A DNA stretch of 31,115 nt from assembly GCF_947254095.1 (NCBI RefSeq), contig NZ_CAMYBV010000021.1, positions 1 through 31,115 of the forward strand. Reading direction: 5' to 3'. Below, in pieces: positions 15,551-24,453 of this stretch (position 1 is the first letter of the stretch; each line of letters opens with the position of its first letter). A program made the position numbers and the translations under genes. Source of the stretch: an uncultured Mobiluncus sp. Its GTDB lineage: Bacteria > Actinomycetota > Actinomycetes > Actinomycetales > Actinomycetaceae. The notes beneath the pieces were generated by a model. That model had not been told where the DNA came from. It ran no database searches and saw only the letters and a program-made list of their open reading frames with translations.

Positions 15551-17359
15551 GTGAGTAGAGTCCGAAAAAACCTGTTGGCGGTGGCCATCATTGCGGTGCT
15601 GTGCATTTTTGCGGTCCGCTTGGTGGTGGTGCAGCTGGTGCAGGGACCGGAGCTCGCCGCGGCAGCGCAGGAGCAGCGCAGTCGCACCCACATTATTAAG
15701 GCTCAACGCGGGGACATTCTGGACTCATCGGGCCGACAGATGGCGACCTCCGTGAAACGCTACAATATCGGGGTCAACCAGGTAAAAATCAATACTTATT
15801 ATCAGCCGAAAACCGTGGGGAAAGACGCGAAGGGCAACCCAAAGATTATCTATGACCAATTCGACCGGCCCGAGGTCGCGGCTTTCGGACCGGCGGCAGC
15901 GGCGAAAAAGCTGGCTCCGCTTTTGGATGCCGACCCCGCTGAGCTGGGTGGGAAACTGACTTCTCAACCCGGCAAAAAGCCCTCGACCTTTGTGTATATC
16001 GCCAAAGAAGTGACCCCTGAGGTCTGGCGCAAAATCGCAAAGCTGGGGATTCCGGGCATTGAGCCGGAAGAAATCACGAAACGGATTTATCCCAACGGCA
16101 ATGTGGCCGGAAACATTGTCGGTTTCACCAATATTGATGGGGTGGGCTTAGCGGGGCTGGAACTGAGCCAAAATAGCAAGCTTGCCGGGGTGGACGGCAA
16201 AGATTTCACCGAAATTGGCCGGCGGGGACAAACTATTCCGGTCCAGGACAACTATCGCAAAGACGCTATTGCGGGACAAACCATTAAGACGACTATCCTG
16301 CTGGACTTGCAAAATACCTGTCAGCAAGTGGTCGAGGAATCCCGCTCTCAGTTCGGGGCGCAATCCGTCATGGCGGAAGTCCAAGAGGTCGGCACCGGAA
16401 AAATCCTCGCCCTGTGCGAGACGGACACGGTCAACCCCTCAGAACCTACGAAAACTAGCGAAAAGAATCGCGGTTCCAAGGCTGTTTCTACGGTTTACGA
16501 GCCCGGCTCGACCCTGAAAGTTCACACTATGGGAGCGGTCCTTGAAGCCGGCAAAGTGGAGCCCACCAACACTTTTACCATTCCGGGTGAAATCACCGTG
16601 TCCAACGGGCAAAGTTTTCGGGACTCGATTGCCCACGGGACTTACGCTCTGACCGCGGCGGGGATTATAGCCAAATCGTCGAACGTGGGGATTGTCCAGG
16701 TCGGCGACCTGATTAAAGACACCGACAGGTATCAAAAGCTGAAGCAACTCGGTTTTGGCAAACCTACCGGTGTCGAATTGCCCGGCGAGAGTGCGGGGCT
16801 GCTGGCTCCCTCTGAAAACTGGGACGGGCGCCAGCGTTATACCATCATGTTCGGCCAAGGTATCGCGGCGACTATTCTCCAGGTCACCAACGGTATCGCC
16901 ACGGTGGCAAATGGGGGAGTGGAAGTACAGCCGCACCTCATCGAATCTTGGACAAAACCCGACGGCAGCGTGGAAAAGAAATCTGTGGACGCGGGGACCA
17001 GAGTTTACACCAAGGACACTTCCAGGAAACTGCTGACCATGATGGAGGGGGTCGTCTCTGAAAAGGGTGGTGCCCCCGGTGCCCAAATCGAGGGATACCC
17101 CGTGGCTGGGAAAACCGGAACCACCCAGATTATTGAGGCAAATGGCAGGCAAACCGGGACCGTCGGGTCATTTACCGGGGTGTTTCCCGCCAATAACCCC
17201 CGCGTGGTCATAACTGTGGTGGTACATCGCCCTTCCGCCTCGATATACGGTTCGGTGGTCGCGGTCCCGGCGTTTAAAGAGATTGCGGGGGCTACGATTA
17301 GAGAACTGGGAATCCCGCCCACCGACACGAAACCGCAGTTGTATCCGATTGGAGATTAG
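15551..17359 (+). CDS. ftsI: Septal peptidoglycan transpeptidase (class B PBP, FtsI/PBP3)
   Basis: A 602-residue class B penicillin-binding protein that crosslinks septal peptidoglycan with FtsW. An N-terminal membrane anchor (about 8-31) precedes the dimerisation domain (RGDILDSSGRQMA at 53-65). The transpeptidase domain has the three active-site motifs: Ser320-TLK (nucleophile and base), SSN at 376-378 and KTGT at 521-524. No PASTA repeats follow, as usual for actinobacterial FtsI. GTG at 15551 is the only ATG, GTG or TTG in frame between the ftsL stop and the conserved region, although its ribosome site is poor. The stop lies 6 bases before murE. Confidence 0.95.
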   Translation: MSRVRKNLLAVAIIAVLCIFAVRLVVVQLVQGPELAAAAQEQRSRTHIIKAQRGDILDSSGRQMATSVKRYNIGVNQVKINTYYQPKTVGKDAKGNPKIIYDQFDRPEVAAFGPAAAAKKLAPLLDADPAELGGKLTSQPGKKPSTFVYIAKEVTPEVWRKIAKLGIPGIEPEEITKRIYPNGNVAGNIVGFTNIDGVGLAGLELSQNSKLAGVDGKDFTEIGRRGQTIPVQDNYRKDAIAGQTIKTTILLDLQNTCQQVVEESRSQFGAQSVMAEVQEVGTGKILALCETDTVNPSEPTKTSEKNRGSKAVSTVYEPGSTLKVHTMGAVLEAGKVEPTNTFTIPGEITVSNGQSFRDSIAHGTYALTAAGIIAKSSNVGIVQVGDLIKDTDRYQKLKQLGFGKPTGVELPGESAGLLAPSENWDGRQRYTIMFGQGIAATILQVTNGIATVANGGVEVQPHLIESWTKPDGSVEKKSVDAGTRVYTKDTSRKLLTMMEGVVSEKGGAPGAQIEGYPVAGKTGTTQIIEANGRQTGTVGSFTGVFPANNPRVVITVVVHRPSASIYGSVVAVPAFKEIAGATIRELGIPPTDTKPQLYPIGD

Positions 17360-17365
17360 AGAAAT

Positions 17366-18916
17366 ATGACTTTGGAAGTTGCTTTTGACCCCTACGCGCC
17401 GGATCTGCTTCGCCTGCCCTGGATTGAAGTAGCGGATTTGGCAAAAGCCGTGAACGGCACTGTTCATGGTAAAGACGGCCGGGTGCGCGGCGCTGTTATC
17501 GATAACCGGGTGGTGCGCGGTGGCGAGCTGTTTGTGGCGATGCCGGGGTTTCATGTGCATGGCGCCAAGTTTGGTGCGGACGCCGCCGCGCGAGGGGCCG
17601 GGGCAGTGTTGACCGATCCGGCTGGGCTGGCGTTTCTTACCGACGTGGACATCCCCGCTATTATCGTTCCCGATGTGGCTTCCGTAGCCGGTCGGGCGGC
17701 GTCTATTGCTTTTAATAATCCCTGTCAGCAGTTGTGCGCGTGGGGCGTGACGGGCACGAACGGAAAGACCACCACCACCTACCTTTTGCGTCATTTGCTG
17801 CATCGAGTAGGTCACCTGTCCTCGCTGGTGGGCACGGTAGAGGCCGCGGTGGGCAAGAAAACCGCCCCCGCTTTCATCACGACCCCCCAAGCACCCCAGG
17901 TGCAAGCCTTCGCGGCCACGACGGTGCAGGAAAACGTGCATCACATGGTGGTGGAGGTGTCCTCGCATGCTTTGGCGATGGGACGGGTAGATCCCCTACA
18001 TTTCGCCTGCGCCGGTTTCACGAATCTGTCCCAGGATCACTTGGATTACCACGGCACGATGGAAAAGTACTTCCAGACCAAGGCCTCGCTGTTCTCCCAG
18101 CAGCGCAGCGATCGCCAGGTTATTATCATTGACGGCGTGTGGGGCCAACGCCTAGCCGAGCAGCTGGAACGCAGCGGGCAACATGATTTTGTGACCCTGT
18201 CCCTGACGGGTCTACCGGCTGATTGGCAAGGGAAAATCATCGAATTGGACGGGGGTTTCACCGAACTGCGGTTGCGGGCTTTTGACGGTAAAGAAGCGTC
18301 CGTGCAGGTACGCATGCCTGGTACATTCAACGCGATTAATGCCGCCCTAGCAATCGTGATGGTGGTGACGGGGTTGTCTCCCAGCCCACGTCAGCTAGAT
18401 GGGGACATTTTGCGCCACCTCACCGTGAATCCCATCCGTCTGGACGTGCCGGGACGGATGGAGTTGCTGTGTGAAGCACCCCGGGTGATTGTGGACTTTG
18501 CGCATAACCCGGATTCCACCAAGATTTTGCTCGATACCATGCGGATTTCGACCAAAGGCCGGCTGCTGCTGGTCATGGGTGCGGATGGACAGCGTGATCC
18601 GGGCAAGCGTCCGATTCTGGGTCAGATTGCCGCCGAGCTGGCGGATTTCACCTACGTTACGGATGGCGACATTCACGAGGAAGAACCCAGCGGGATTCGC
18701 CGGGACATCATGGCGGGCATGAAAGGGCACGAGGACAAATTCGTGGAGGTCGCCCCCCGTGAGGTGGCCATTGAGCGAGCTATTTTAGATGCTCGTCCCG
18801 AGGATACCGTCGTTATCACGGGGCGGGGGCATGAGCCCATCATGTTCACGCCGGATGGACAGTACGACCTCGACGACCGGGTAGTCGCCCGCGAGGCTCT
18901 GGCGAAGCGAGCTTGA
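17366..18916 (+). CDS. murE: UDP-MurNAc-tripeptide ligase MurE
   Basis: Adds the third amino acid of the stem peptide to UDP-MurNAc-L-Ala-D-Glu, using ATP; 516 residues. Motifs: P-loop VTGTNGKTTTT (128-138), UMAG-binding TTPQAPQ (172-178), the carbamylated-lysine region YFQTKASLF, a GADGQRDPGKRP segment and TGRGHE near the end. The residues that pick the third amino acid read T-D-G-D-I-H (432-437). This is neither the DNPR of meso-diaminopimelate enzymes nor the DNPA of staphylococcal lysine enzymes. With the following EEEP it looks more like the DDPHDEDP-type loop I associate with lysine/ornithine-using actinobacteria, so L-Lys or L-Orn is the likelier substrate. ATG at 17366. Confidence 0.94.
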   Translation: MTLEVAFDPYAPDLLRLPWIEVADLAKAVNGTVHGKDGRVRGAVIDNRVVRGGELFVAMPGFHVHGAKFGADAAARGAGAVLTDPAGLAFLTDVDIPAIIVPDVASVAGRAASIAFNNPCQQLCAWGVTGTNGKTTTTYLLRHLLHRVGHLSSLVGTVEAAVGKKTAPAFITTPQAPQVQAFAATTVQENVHHMVVEVSSHALAMGRVDPLHFACAGFTNLSQDHLDYHGTMEKYFQTKASLFSQQRSDRQVIIIDGVWGQRLAEQLERSGQHDFVTLSLTGLPADWQGKIIELDGGFTELRLRAFDGKEASVQVRMPGTFNAINAALAIVMVVTGLSPSPRQLDGDILRHLTVNPIRLDVPGRMELLCEAPRVIVDFAHNPDSTKILLDTMRISTKGRLLLVMGADGQRDPGKRPILGQIAAELADFTYVTDGDIHEEEPSGIRRDIMAGMKGHEDKFVEVAPREVAIERAILDARPEDTVVITGRGHEPIMFTPDGQYDLDDRVVAREALAKRA

Positions 18917-18988
18917 GCCCTTTTCTGACCGGAGCCGGCTTGGGATAAGATTAAAGTCGATTTGTTTGCCTTTTGAAGGAGTCCACCT

Positions 18989-20440
18989 TTGATAGATATG
19001 ACCCTTGACGCCCTACGTGAGGCGATTGGTTTGGAACCTGGGGAAAGCTCGACTCGGATTCAAGGCAGAGTACACACCGACTCACGTCTGGTCAGTACGG
19101 GTGATGTTTTTGTAGCGTTACCCGGAGAAAATACAGACGGTCATCACTTCCTAGGTTCCGTGGCTCGCCGCGGGGGAAAGGTCGCCATCGTCAGCAGCGA
19201 CCGCGCAGAGATTCTGGACCAAGGGTGGGCTACTGAAGACGAATTGAACCAGCTGACAGTACTGCAGGTCCCCGACCCGCAGTACGCTCTGGGGCGGCTG
19301 GCACGGGCGCACCTGCGCCAACTGCGAGCCCAAGCTCGCGGGGGAGTCGGCAAACTGAAACTCGTCATCGGAATCACTGGATCCGCTGGCAAAACCACCA
19401 CCAAAGACCTGACGAAACAGCTTTTATCCACCAAAGGCGCTACTGTCGCCCCCGTGGCATCATTCAATAACGAGGTTGGCCTGCCGCTGACGGTTCTGGA
19501 AGCTGACTTTGCGACCGAGTACCTGGTTTTAGAGATGGGGGCTTCGCAACCCGGCGACATCGTCTACCTGACTGACATTGCGCCCCTAGATGTGGCTCTG
19601 GTTTTGATGGTGGGGGTGGCGCACCTGGAATCGTACTCTTCGGTCGAGGCCCTAGCAGCCGAGAAAGCCACCATTTTGGAGAACCTGGGACCCTCGGGTA
19701 TGGCCATTTTGAATGCGGACGACCCGCGCGTGGAAGCGATGAGCGGGCGGACTTCGGGACGCCTCATGTACTTTTCGACAAAAAAGAACACTCCGGTGCG
19801 TATCACCGACTTGCGCCTAGACGAGGCTTCGCGGGGCAGTTTCCTGCTGCACACTCCCGCGGGCAGTGCCCCGGTGCAGCTGCAACTCCTGGGCGCGCAT
19901 CACGTCTACAACGCGCTGGGGGCTGCGGCGATTGGGCACGTCGCCGGGCTGACTCCCGCCGAGATTGCGGCGGTGCTTTCCAAAGCCACTCCGGTCAGCG
20001 AACACCGCATGAACCTGGTGCATTTGGCAGACGGAGTGGACCTCATTGATGATGCGTATAACGCGAACCCGGACTCGGTGCGTGCCGCTTTGGACGTGAT
20101 TGCGAAATCGGGAGCCACCCGGCGTGTGGTCATAGTGCTGGGGGACATGCTGGAACTGGGTGAAACTGCCCCGCAGCTGCACGGGGAAATCGGGCGTTAC
20201 GCCGCGAACCTCGGAATTTCGGTGCTGTTGACAGTCGGTCCCATGGCGAAACACATCGAGAGCGCTTATTCCGCATTGAAACATGATGGGGAAAGCCATC
20301 AGGTGACGGATGCCACCGCCGCTGGTCGGCTCTTGCAGGAAATTGTGCGTCCTGGCGACTTGATTTTGGTCAAAGGTTCGCACGGTTCGGGACTGTGGAA
20401 ACTGGCTCAAGAGATTGAAGAAAGGGGCCGTGTCCGATGA
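18989..20440 (+). CDS. murF: UDP-MurNAc-tripeptide--D-Ala-D-Ala ligase MurF
   Basis: Completes the UDP-MurNAc-pentapeptide by joining D-Ala-D-Ala; 483 residues. N-terminal uridine-binding domain with HTDSR...GDVFVALPGENTDGH, P-loop GSAGKTTTKD (131-140), a following FNNEVGLPLTVL segment typical of MurF, and DDAYNANPDS in the C-terminal domain. TTG at 18989 is preferred over ATG at 18998 because GAAGGAG ends 7 bases before it. The 72-base gap after murE is one of the longer gaps in the cluster and could hold a weak internal promoter, but I could not fix one. The stop overlaps mraY by 4 bases (ATGA). Confidence 0.96.
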   Translation: MIDMTLDALREAIGLEPGESSTRIQGRVHTDSRLVSTGDVFVALPGENTDGHHFLGSVARRGGKVAIVSSDRAEILDQGWATEDELNQLTVLQVPDPQYALGRLARAHLRQLRAQARGGVGKLKLVIGITGSAGKTTTKDLTKQLLSTKGATVAPVASFNNEVGLPLTVLEADFATEYLVLEMGASQPGDIVYLTDIAPLDVALVLMVGVAHLESYSSVEALAAEKATILENLGPSGMAILNADDPRVEAMSGRTSGRLMYFSTKKNTPVRITDLRLDEASRGSFLLHTPAGSAPVQLQLLGAHHVYNALGAAAIGHVAGLTPAEIAAVLSKATPVSEHRMNLVHLADGVDLIDDAYNANPDSVRAALDVIAKSGATRRVVIVLGDMLELGETAPQLHGEIGRYAANLGISVLLTVGPMAKHIESAYSALKHDGESHQVTDATAAGRLLQEIVRPGDLILVKGSHGSGLWKLAQEIEERGRVR

Positions 20441-21537
20441 CTGCGGTATTGACCGCCGGGTTTATCTCCCTGTTATTCTCGCTGCTGGTCACCCCGTTCT
20501 ATGCGAATTGGCTGGTCAAAAGGCAGTATGGTCAGTTTATTCGTCAGGACGGCCCGACTGCGCACTACACTAAACGCGGCACCCCCACCATGGGCGGGGT
20601 CATCATTATCCTGGCCATCATTATCGGCTGGGGAGCGGGCCATATTCACCAGGCCATCACCAGTGGCAAAGGCCCCAGCGCCTCGTCTCTGATTCTCATA
20701 TTCTTGCTGGTCGGGCTGGGATTCATCGGCTGGTTAGATGACTGGATTAAAATTTCTCAGCACCGTTCCTTAGGGCTAAACCCGACCGGGAAAATCCTCG
20801 GTCAGCTGGCAGTGGGTTCCATATTTTCCGGTCTGGCCCTGGGATTTGAAAACTCACGCGGCTTGAGCCCTGCCTCCACCAAGATTTCTGTCATCCGGGA
20901 CACGAACCTAGATTTGGCTTTCGCCGGTTTTGGTCTGGGGGTGGTGCTGTTCCTGATTTGGGCGAACTTCTTGGTGGCAGCCTGGTCTAACGCGGTTAAC
21001 CTGACGGACGGTCTGGACGGCTTGGCGACCGGTACTTCGATATTTGTGTTTGGCGGCTATGCCTTGATGTCCTACTGGCAGTTCTCGCAGCGCTGTGGCA
21101 TCGACGGTACCAGCGCCCCGGCGTGCTACTCCGAAATTCGCGACCCGCTGGACATTGCGTTATTCTGCGCGGCTGTGGTCGGAGCCCTGATTGGATTTTT
21201 GTGGTGGAACGCCTCGCCGGCCCGCATTTTCATGGGCGACACCGGCTCTCTGGCGCTGGGCGGTATCCTGGCGGGAGTCTCGATTTTCACGCACACCGAA
21301 TTCCTAGCGATTATCATCGGCGGCCTGTTCGTGATGGAAGTTATCAGCGACATTATCCAGGTCGGATTCTTTAAAGCCACGCACAAGCGCGTGTTTAAGA
21401 TGGCTCCGATTCATCACCACTTTGAACTGTTGGGCTGGAAAGAGATTACCGTGGTCGTGCGATTTTGGATTATTGCCGGGCTGATGGCCGCCGCCGGGGT
21501 GGGGCTGTTCTATTTCGATTGGGTGATAAAACTGTGA
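20437..21537 (+). CDS. mraY: Phospho-MurNAc-pentapeptide translocase MraY
   Basis: Integral membrane enzyme that transfers phospho-MurNAc-pentapeptide to undecaprenyl phosphate to make lipid I; 366 residues, about ten hydrophobic segments. Conserved parts: GPTAHYTKRGTPTMGG (39-54), the acidic pair in WLDDWIK (101-102), NLTDGLDG (188-195), FMGDTGSLALG with Asp268 and the HHHFELLGW histidine triad (326-328). A cysteine-containing external loop (about 217-233, CGIDGTSAPACY) is a little longer than in E. coli. The ATG overlaps the murF stop, and its own TGA overlaps the murD GTG, so translation of murF-mraY-murD is probably coupled. Confidence 0.97.
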   Translation: MTAVLTAGFISLLFSLLVTPFYANWLVKRQYGQFIRQDGPTAHYTKRGTPTMGGVIIILAIIIGWGAGHIHQAITSGKGPSASSLILIFLLVGLGFIGWLDDWIKISQHRSLGLNPTGKILGQLAVGSIFSGLALGFENSRGLSPASTKISVIRDTNLDLAFAGFGLGVVLFLIWANFLVAAWSNAVNLTDGLDGLATGTSIFVFGGYALMSYWQFSQRCGIDGTSAPACYSEIRDPLDIALFCAAVVGALIGFLWWNASPARIFMGDTGSLALGGILAGVSIFTHTEFLAIIIGGLFVMEVISDIIQVGFFKATHKRVFKMAPIHHHFELLGWKEITVVVRFWIIAGLMAAAGVGLFYFDWVIKL

Positions 21538-23021
21538 AAGATACGCAATTCACCGGTGCTTCCATCGGAGTTTTGGGACTGGGAAAGTCGGGGCGTGCCT
21601 CCGCTGCCGTGCTGGCCACTCTCGGAGCGCACGTGACCTGCTACGATGTGAACCCAGACGCCCTCCAACAGGCTCGTGAGGAACTCGGCGACCAGGTCGA
21701 CTACTGCACCGCCACCGGCGAACAGCTTCAAGGAGAGGCGGCCGCCGGGAAAGGCCATAAACTTTTCGTGGTGTCCCCCGGGATTGCCCCGCATAATCCC
21801 ATGTATCGCCTTCCCGAGACCAGTGCCCCCATGTGGTCAGAAGTCGAGCTGGCTTGGCAAATCCAGGAAGCCATTGGCAACCGCAACTGCAAGTGGCTGT
21901 GTATCACGGGCACAAACGGGAAAACCACTACGACTGGAATGCTGGCCCAAATGCTTATCACCGGCGGCGTGGTGGCGACCGCGGTGGGCAACTACGGCAC
22001 GCCCATTGTCCAAGTCGCGGCCGAAGGCGCTGTGGATGCCTTGGCGGTGGAGCTGTCTTCGGCGCAGCTGCATTCCACTTACAGCTTGAAACCCTGGGCT
22101 TCCGTGTGGCTGAACTTTGCCCCCGATCACATTGACTGGCACGGCAGCGCCGACAACTACGCTTGGGACAAATCAAAAATTTATTGCGGAGTGCAGCGTG
22201 CCGCTTTGTACCCCGCCACCGAGGAGCTGCCGACCAAGGTGCTCAGTAAACGTTTCGTCCAGGAACAGGGATTTCCTGCGGAAAAGTGCATCGGCTTGAC
22301 GCCGGGCATTCCCGCTCCGGGCTTCCTGGGGGTGATTGAGGACGTTATCGTGGACCGGGCTTTTGGGGAACATAACGAAACCCAGGCTCTCGAACTGGCG
22401 ACCTTTGCCGACCTGGAACACTTGAGCGGAGCAAAAGTACCGACCTCGGCCCTGCTGGCCGATACTTTGGCCGCAGCGGGACTGGCACGCGCTTACGGTT
22501 TGCAGCCCGAATGGGTGCACCGCGGAATTCTCGAGTTTGAGTTGGCGGAACATCGTCGCGCTGTGGTCGGCACGTTCGAGGGCGTGACCTACATCGACGA
22601 TTCCAAAGCTACGAATACGCACGCGGCGGCAGCTTCGCTGCGTGACATTGATGACAAGCGCGCCGTGTGGATAGTCGGGGGAGACGCGAAAGGCCAAGAC
22701 TTCCACTCCCTGGTGCAGGTAGCAGCCCCGAAAGTGAAAGCCGCTGTGCTGATTGGCCTGGACCCCGAGCCTTTTGAGAGCGCATTTGCGGAAAACGGCG
22801 CGGGAATCCCGCTGAAACGGGTCGCTCCGGGGGACAATCTGATGGAAAGGACGCTTCTAGAGGCGCGTGCTTTGGCCGCTCCGGGGGACACCGTGCTGCT
22901 GGCTCCGGCGTGTGCCTCGTGGGATCAGTTCAACAACTATCACGAGCGCGGCGACCAATTTGCTCAGGCGGCGCGGAAACTGGGGGAGAACCAAAATGGC
23001 GGGGAGGAACAAGGCTCCTAA
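21534..23021 (+). CDS. murD: UDP-MurNAc-L-Ala--D-Glu ligase MurD
   Basis: Adds D-glutamate to UDP-MurNAc-L-alanine; 495 residues. N-terminal Rossmann motif VLGLGKSGRAS, P-loop ITGTNGKTTTTGML (about 124-137), LNFAPDHIDWHGS with the Mur-ligase His-Asp pair, YIDDSKATNTHAA and VGGDAKGQDF in the C-terminal domain. GTG at 21534 is chosen since it overlaps the mraY stop (GTGA) and gives a usual N-terminus; an ATG at 21465 would lie inside mraY. Murein ligase MurD is a cytoplasmic enzyme acting before MurE and MurF. It overlaps ftsW by 26 bases. Confidence 0.96.
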   Translation: MKDTQFTGASIGVLGLGKSGRASAAVLATLGAHVTCYDVNPDALQQAREELGDQVDYCTATGEQLQGEAAAGKGHKLFVVSPGIAPHNPMYRLPETSAPMWSEVELAWQIQEAIGNRNCKWLCITGTNGKTTTTGMLAQMLITGGVVATAVGNYGTPIVQVAAEGAVDALAVELSSAQLHSTYSLKPWASVWLNFAPDHIDWHGSADNYAWDKSKIYCGVQRAALYPATEELPTKVLSKRFVQEQGFPAEKCIGLTPGIPAPGFLGVIEDVIVDRAFGEHNETQALELATFADLEHLSGAKVPTSALLADTLAAAGLARAYGLQPEWVHRGILEFELAEHRRAVVGTFEGVTYIDDSKATNTHAAAASLRDIDDKRAVWIVGGDAKGQDFHSLVQVAAPKVKAAVLIGLDPEPFESAFAENGAGIPLKRVAPGDNLMERTLLEARALAAPGDTVLLAPACASWDQFNNYHERGDQFAQAARKLGENQNGGEEQGS

Positions 23022-24342
23022 GGCACCTCGAGACGCGAAACTGACGAAGTTTTCCTCGCGAAACTCGACGCCCACCCTGGTTGACGCCAGCTCCGCCCCA
23101 TCCACAGAGCCGGGCCGGGAACACTCCGCTCTGCACGACTTGTCCGAGGGATGGAAGAACCAGCCGGTTCTGAGCTACTACCTGGTTTTGGTCACCACCC
23201 TGCTGCTGTTCATAATTGGGCTTATCCTGGTGTTTTCCGCCTCGACCATCACCGCCCTGGAAAGCGGGGTGAACCCGTTTCTTTCCTTCGGGAAACGTTC
23301 ACTGATTTATGTGGCGGCGCTGCTGATTTTGTTCATCGCTTCCAGGGTTCCGCTGACATTTTATCAAAAGTGGACCTGGTGGTTCCTGGGGGCGGCGTGG
23401 CTGCTGCAGATTATGGTGTTCGTGCCGGGCATGCACGGTGCGTCCGCGGGCGGCAACACGAACTGGATTAACCTCGGTGGCGTCTTTACCATTCAGCCCT
23501 CCGAGTTCATGAAGTTGGCTTTGGCTGTGGCATTGGGGCGGGTCCTGGCCGATCCGGAACTGCGGGAGGCTAGGGACACGAAACGTTGGCTCATCAACGC
23601 GGGGGTGCCCGCGGTAGGGTCGTTGGGCTTGGTCATGGTCGGTAGAGATCTGGGCACCGCGATGGTGATGGCGGCGCTCATCTTGACGGCGATATTCGTG
23701 GCGGGGATTCCTTGGCGTTACTTTGCGGGAATCGTCTTGCTGGGAATTTTCGGGGTCACCCTGGCCGTAATGAGTTCCGCCAACCGGCGGCGGCGGGTTT
23801 TTGGCTTCATGGACGCTTCCACCACCGACCCCACCGGTATCGGCTACCAGCGCCAACACGGCTTGTGGTCGTTGGCCACCGGGGGATTGACCGGGGTCGG
23901 ACCGGGCGCCAGCCGGGAAAAATGGTCCTATCTGCCCGAAGCGGATACGGACTACATTTTCGCCATTCTGGGCGAGGAGTTCGGGATTTTGGGCACTTTC
24001 CTGGTTCTGGGTTTGTTCGTGGTGCTGTGCCTGACGATGCTGCGGCTGATGAGCCGGGCAACCAATCCTTTCGTGAGTTACACCGTGGCGGGCCTGATAG
24101 GCTGGATTTTTTCCCAAGCCATCATCAATATCGGAGCCGTGGTTGGCTTGCTCCCGATTATTGGGGTGCCTCTGCCGCTGATTTCCTCCGGCGGTTCCTC
24201 CCTGCTGTCCATCATGGCAGCGATGGGCATGGCGATGTGTTTCGCGCGTGCCGAACCCGGAGCGGGTGCCGCCTTGAAAGCTCGGCTGCGTCCTTTGCGG
24301 CGCGGAGCGGCGGTTTCGCTGCCCGGCCGGGTACACCGTTGA
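22996..24342 (+). CDS. ftsW: Septal peptidoglycan glycosyltransferase FtsW
   Basis: SEDS-family polymerase that works with FtsI at the septum; 448 residues. A basic, Pro/Ser-rich cytoplasmic N-terminus of about 55 residues precedes about ten membrane segments. Typical segments are VFSASTITAL, a GGNTNWINLGGVFTIQPSEFMKLA loop, LPEADTDYIFAILGEEFG with the acidic residue thought to be catalytic in SEDS proteins, and the closing GVPLPLISSGGSSLL. ATG at 22996 with GGGGGAG upstream is chosen; the frame is open further up but that part lies inside murD. A 111-base gap separates it from murG, the longest break in the cluster after ftsL-ftsI. Confidence 0.95.
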   Translation: MAGRNKAPKAPRDAKLTKFSSRNSTPTLVDASSAPSTEPGREHSALHDLSEGWKNQPVLSYYLVLVTTLLLFIIGLILVFSASTITALESGVNPFLSFGKRSLIYVAALLILFIASRVPLTFYQKWTWWFLGAAWLLQIMVFVPGMHGASAGGNTNWINLGGVFTIQPSEFMKLALAVALGRVLADPELREARDTKRWLINAGVPAVGSLGLVMVGRDLGTAMVMAALILTAIFVAGIPWRYFAGIVLLGIFGVTLAVMSSANRRRRVFGFMDASTTDPTGIGYQRQHGLWSLATGGLTGVGPGASREKWSYLPEADTDYIFAILGEEFGILGTFLVLGLFVVLCLTMLRLMSRATNPFVSYTVAGLIGWIFSQAIINIGAVVGLLPIIGVPLPLISSGGSSLLSIMAAMGMAMCFARAEPGAGAALKARLRPLRRGAAVSLPGRVHR

Positions 24343-24453
24343 ACGCTGGCGCTGCGGTGTCGGCATGGCGCGGAAATCGGGGGAACACTTTGCTGACAAC
24401 CGCCCGAGGAACCGTGCCCCTGAAAAAGTTTCCGGACAAAACACGCTAAAGTT

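Noticed and set aside
16439..17968. Two long minus-strand open frames opposite ftsI and murE
   Set aside because: Both overlap strongly conserved genes on the other strand, show no family motifs and have no ribosome site.
18917..18988. Possible internal promoter before murF (CTGACC ... TAAGAT)
   Set aside because: The elements have two mismatches each and a spacer of only 15 bases, so it is not better than chance.
23299..24444. 381-residue open frame on the minus strand
   Set aside because: It is opposite ftsW, whose membrane segments and SEDS motifs are clear. The translated product is rich in His, Gln and Arg, typical of an antisense shadow.
24447..24452. TAAAGT as a -10 element for murG
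   Set aside because: No acceptable -35 lies 16-18 bases upstream; noted only as a possibility in the murG entry.
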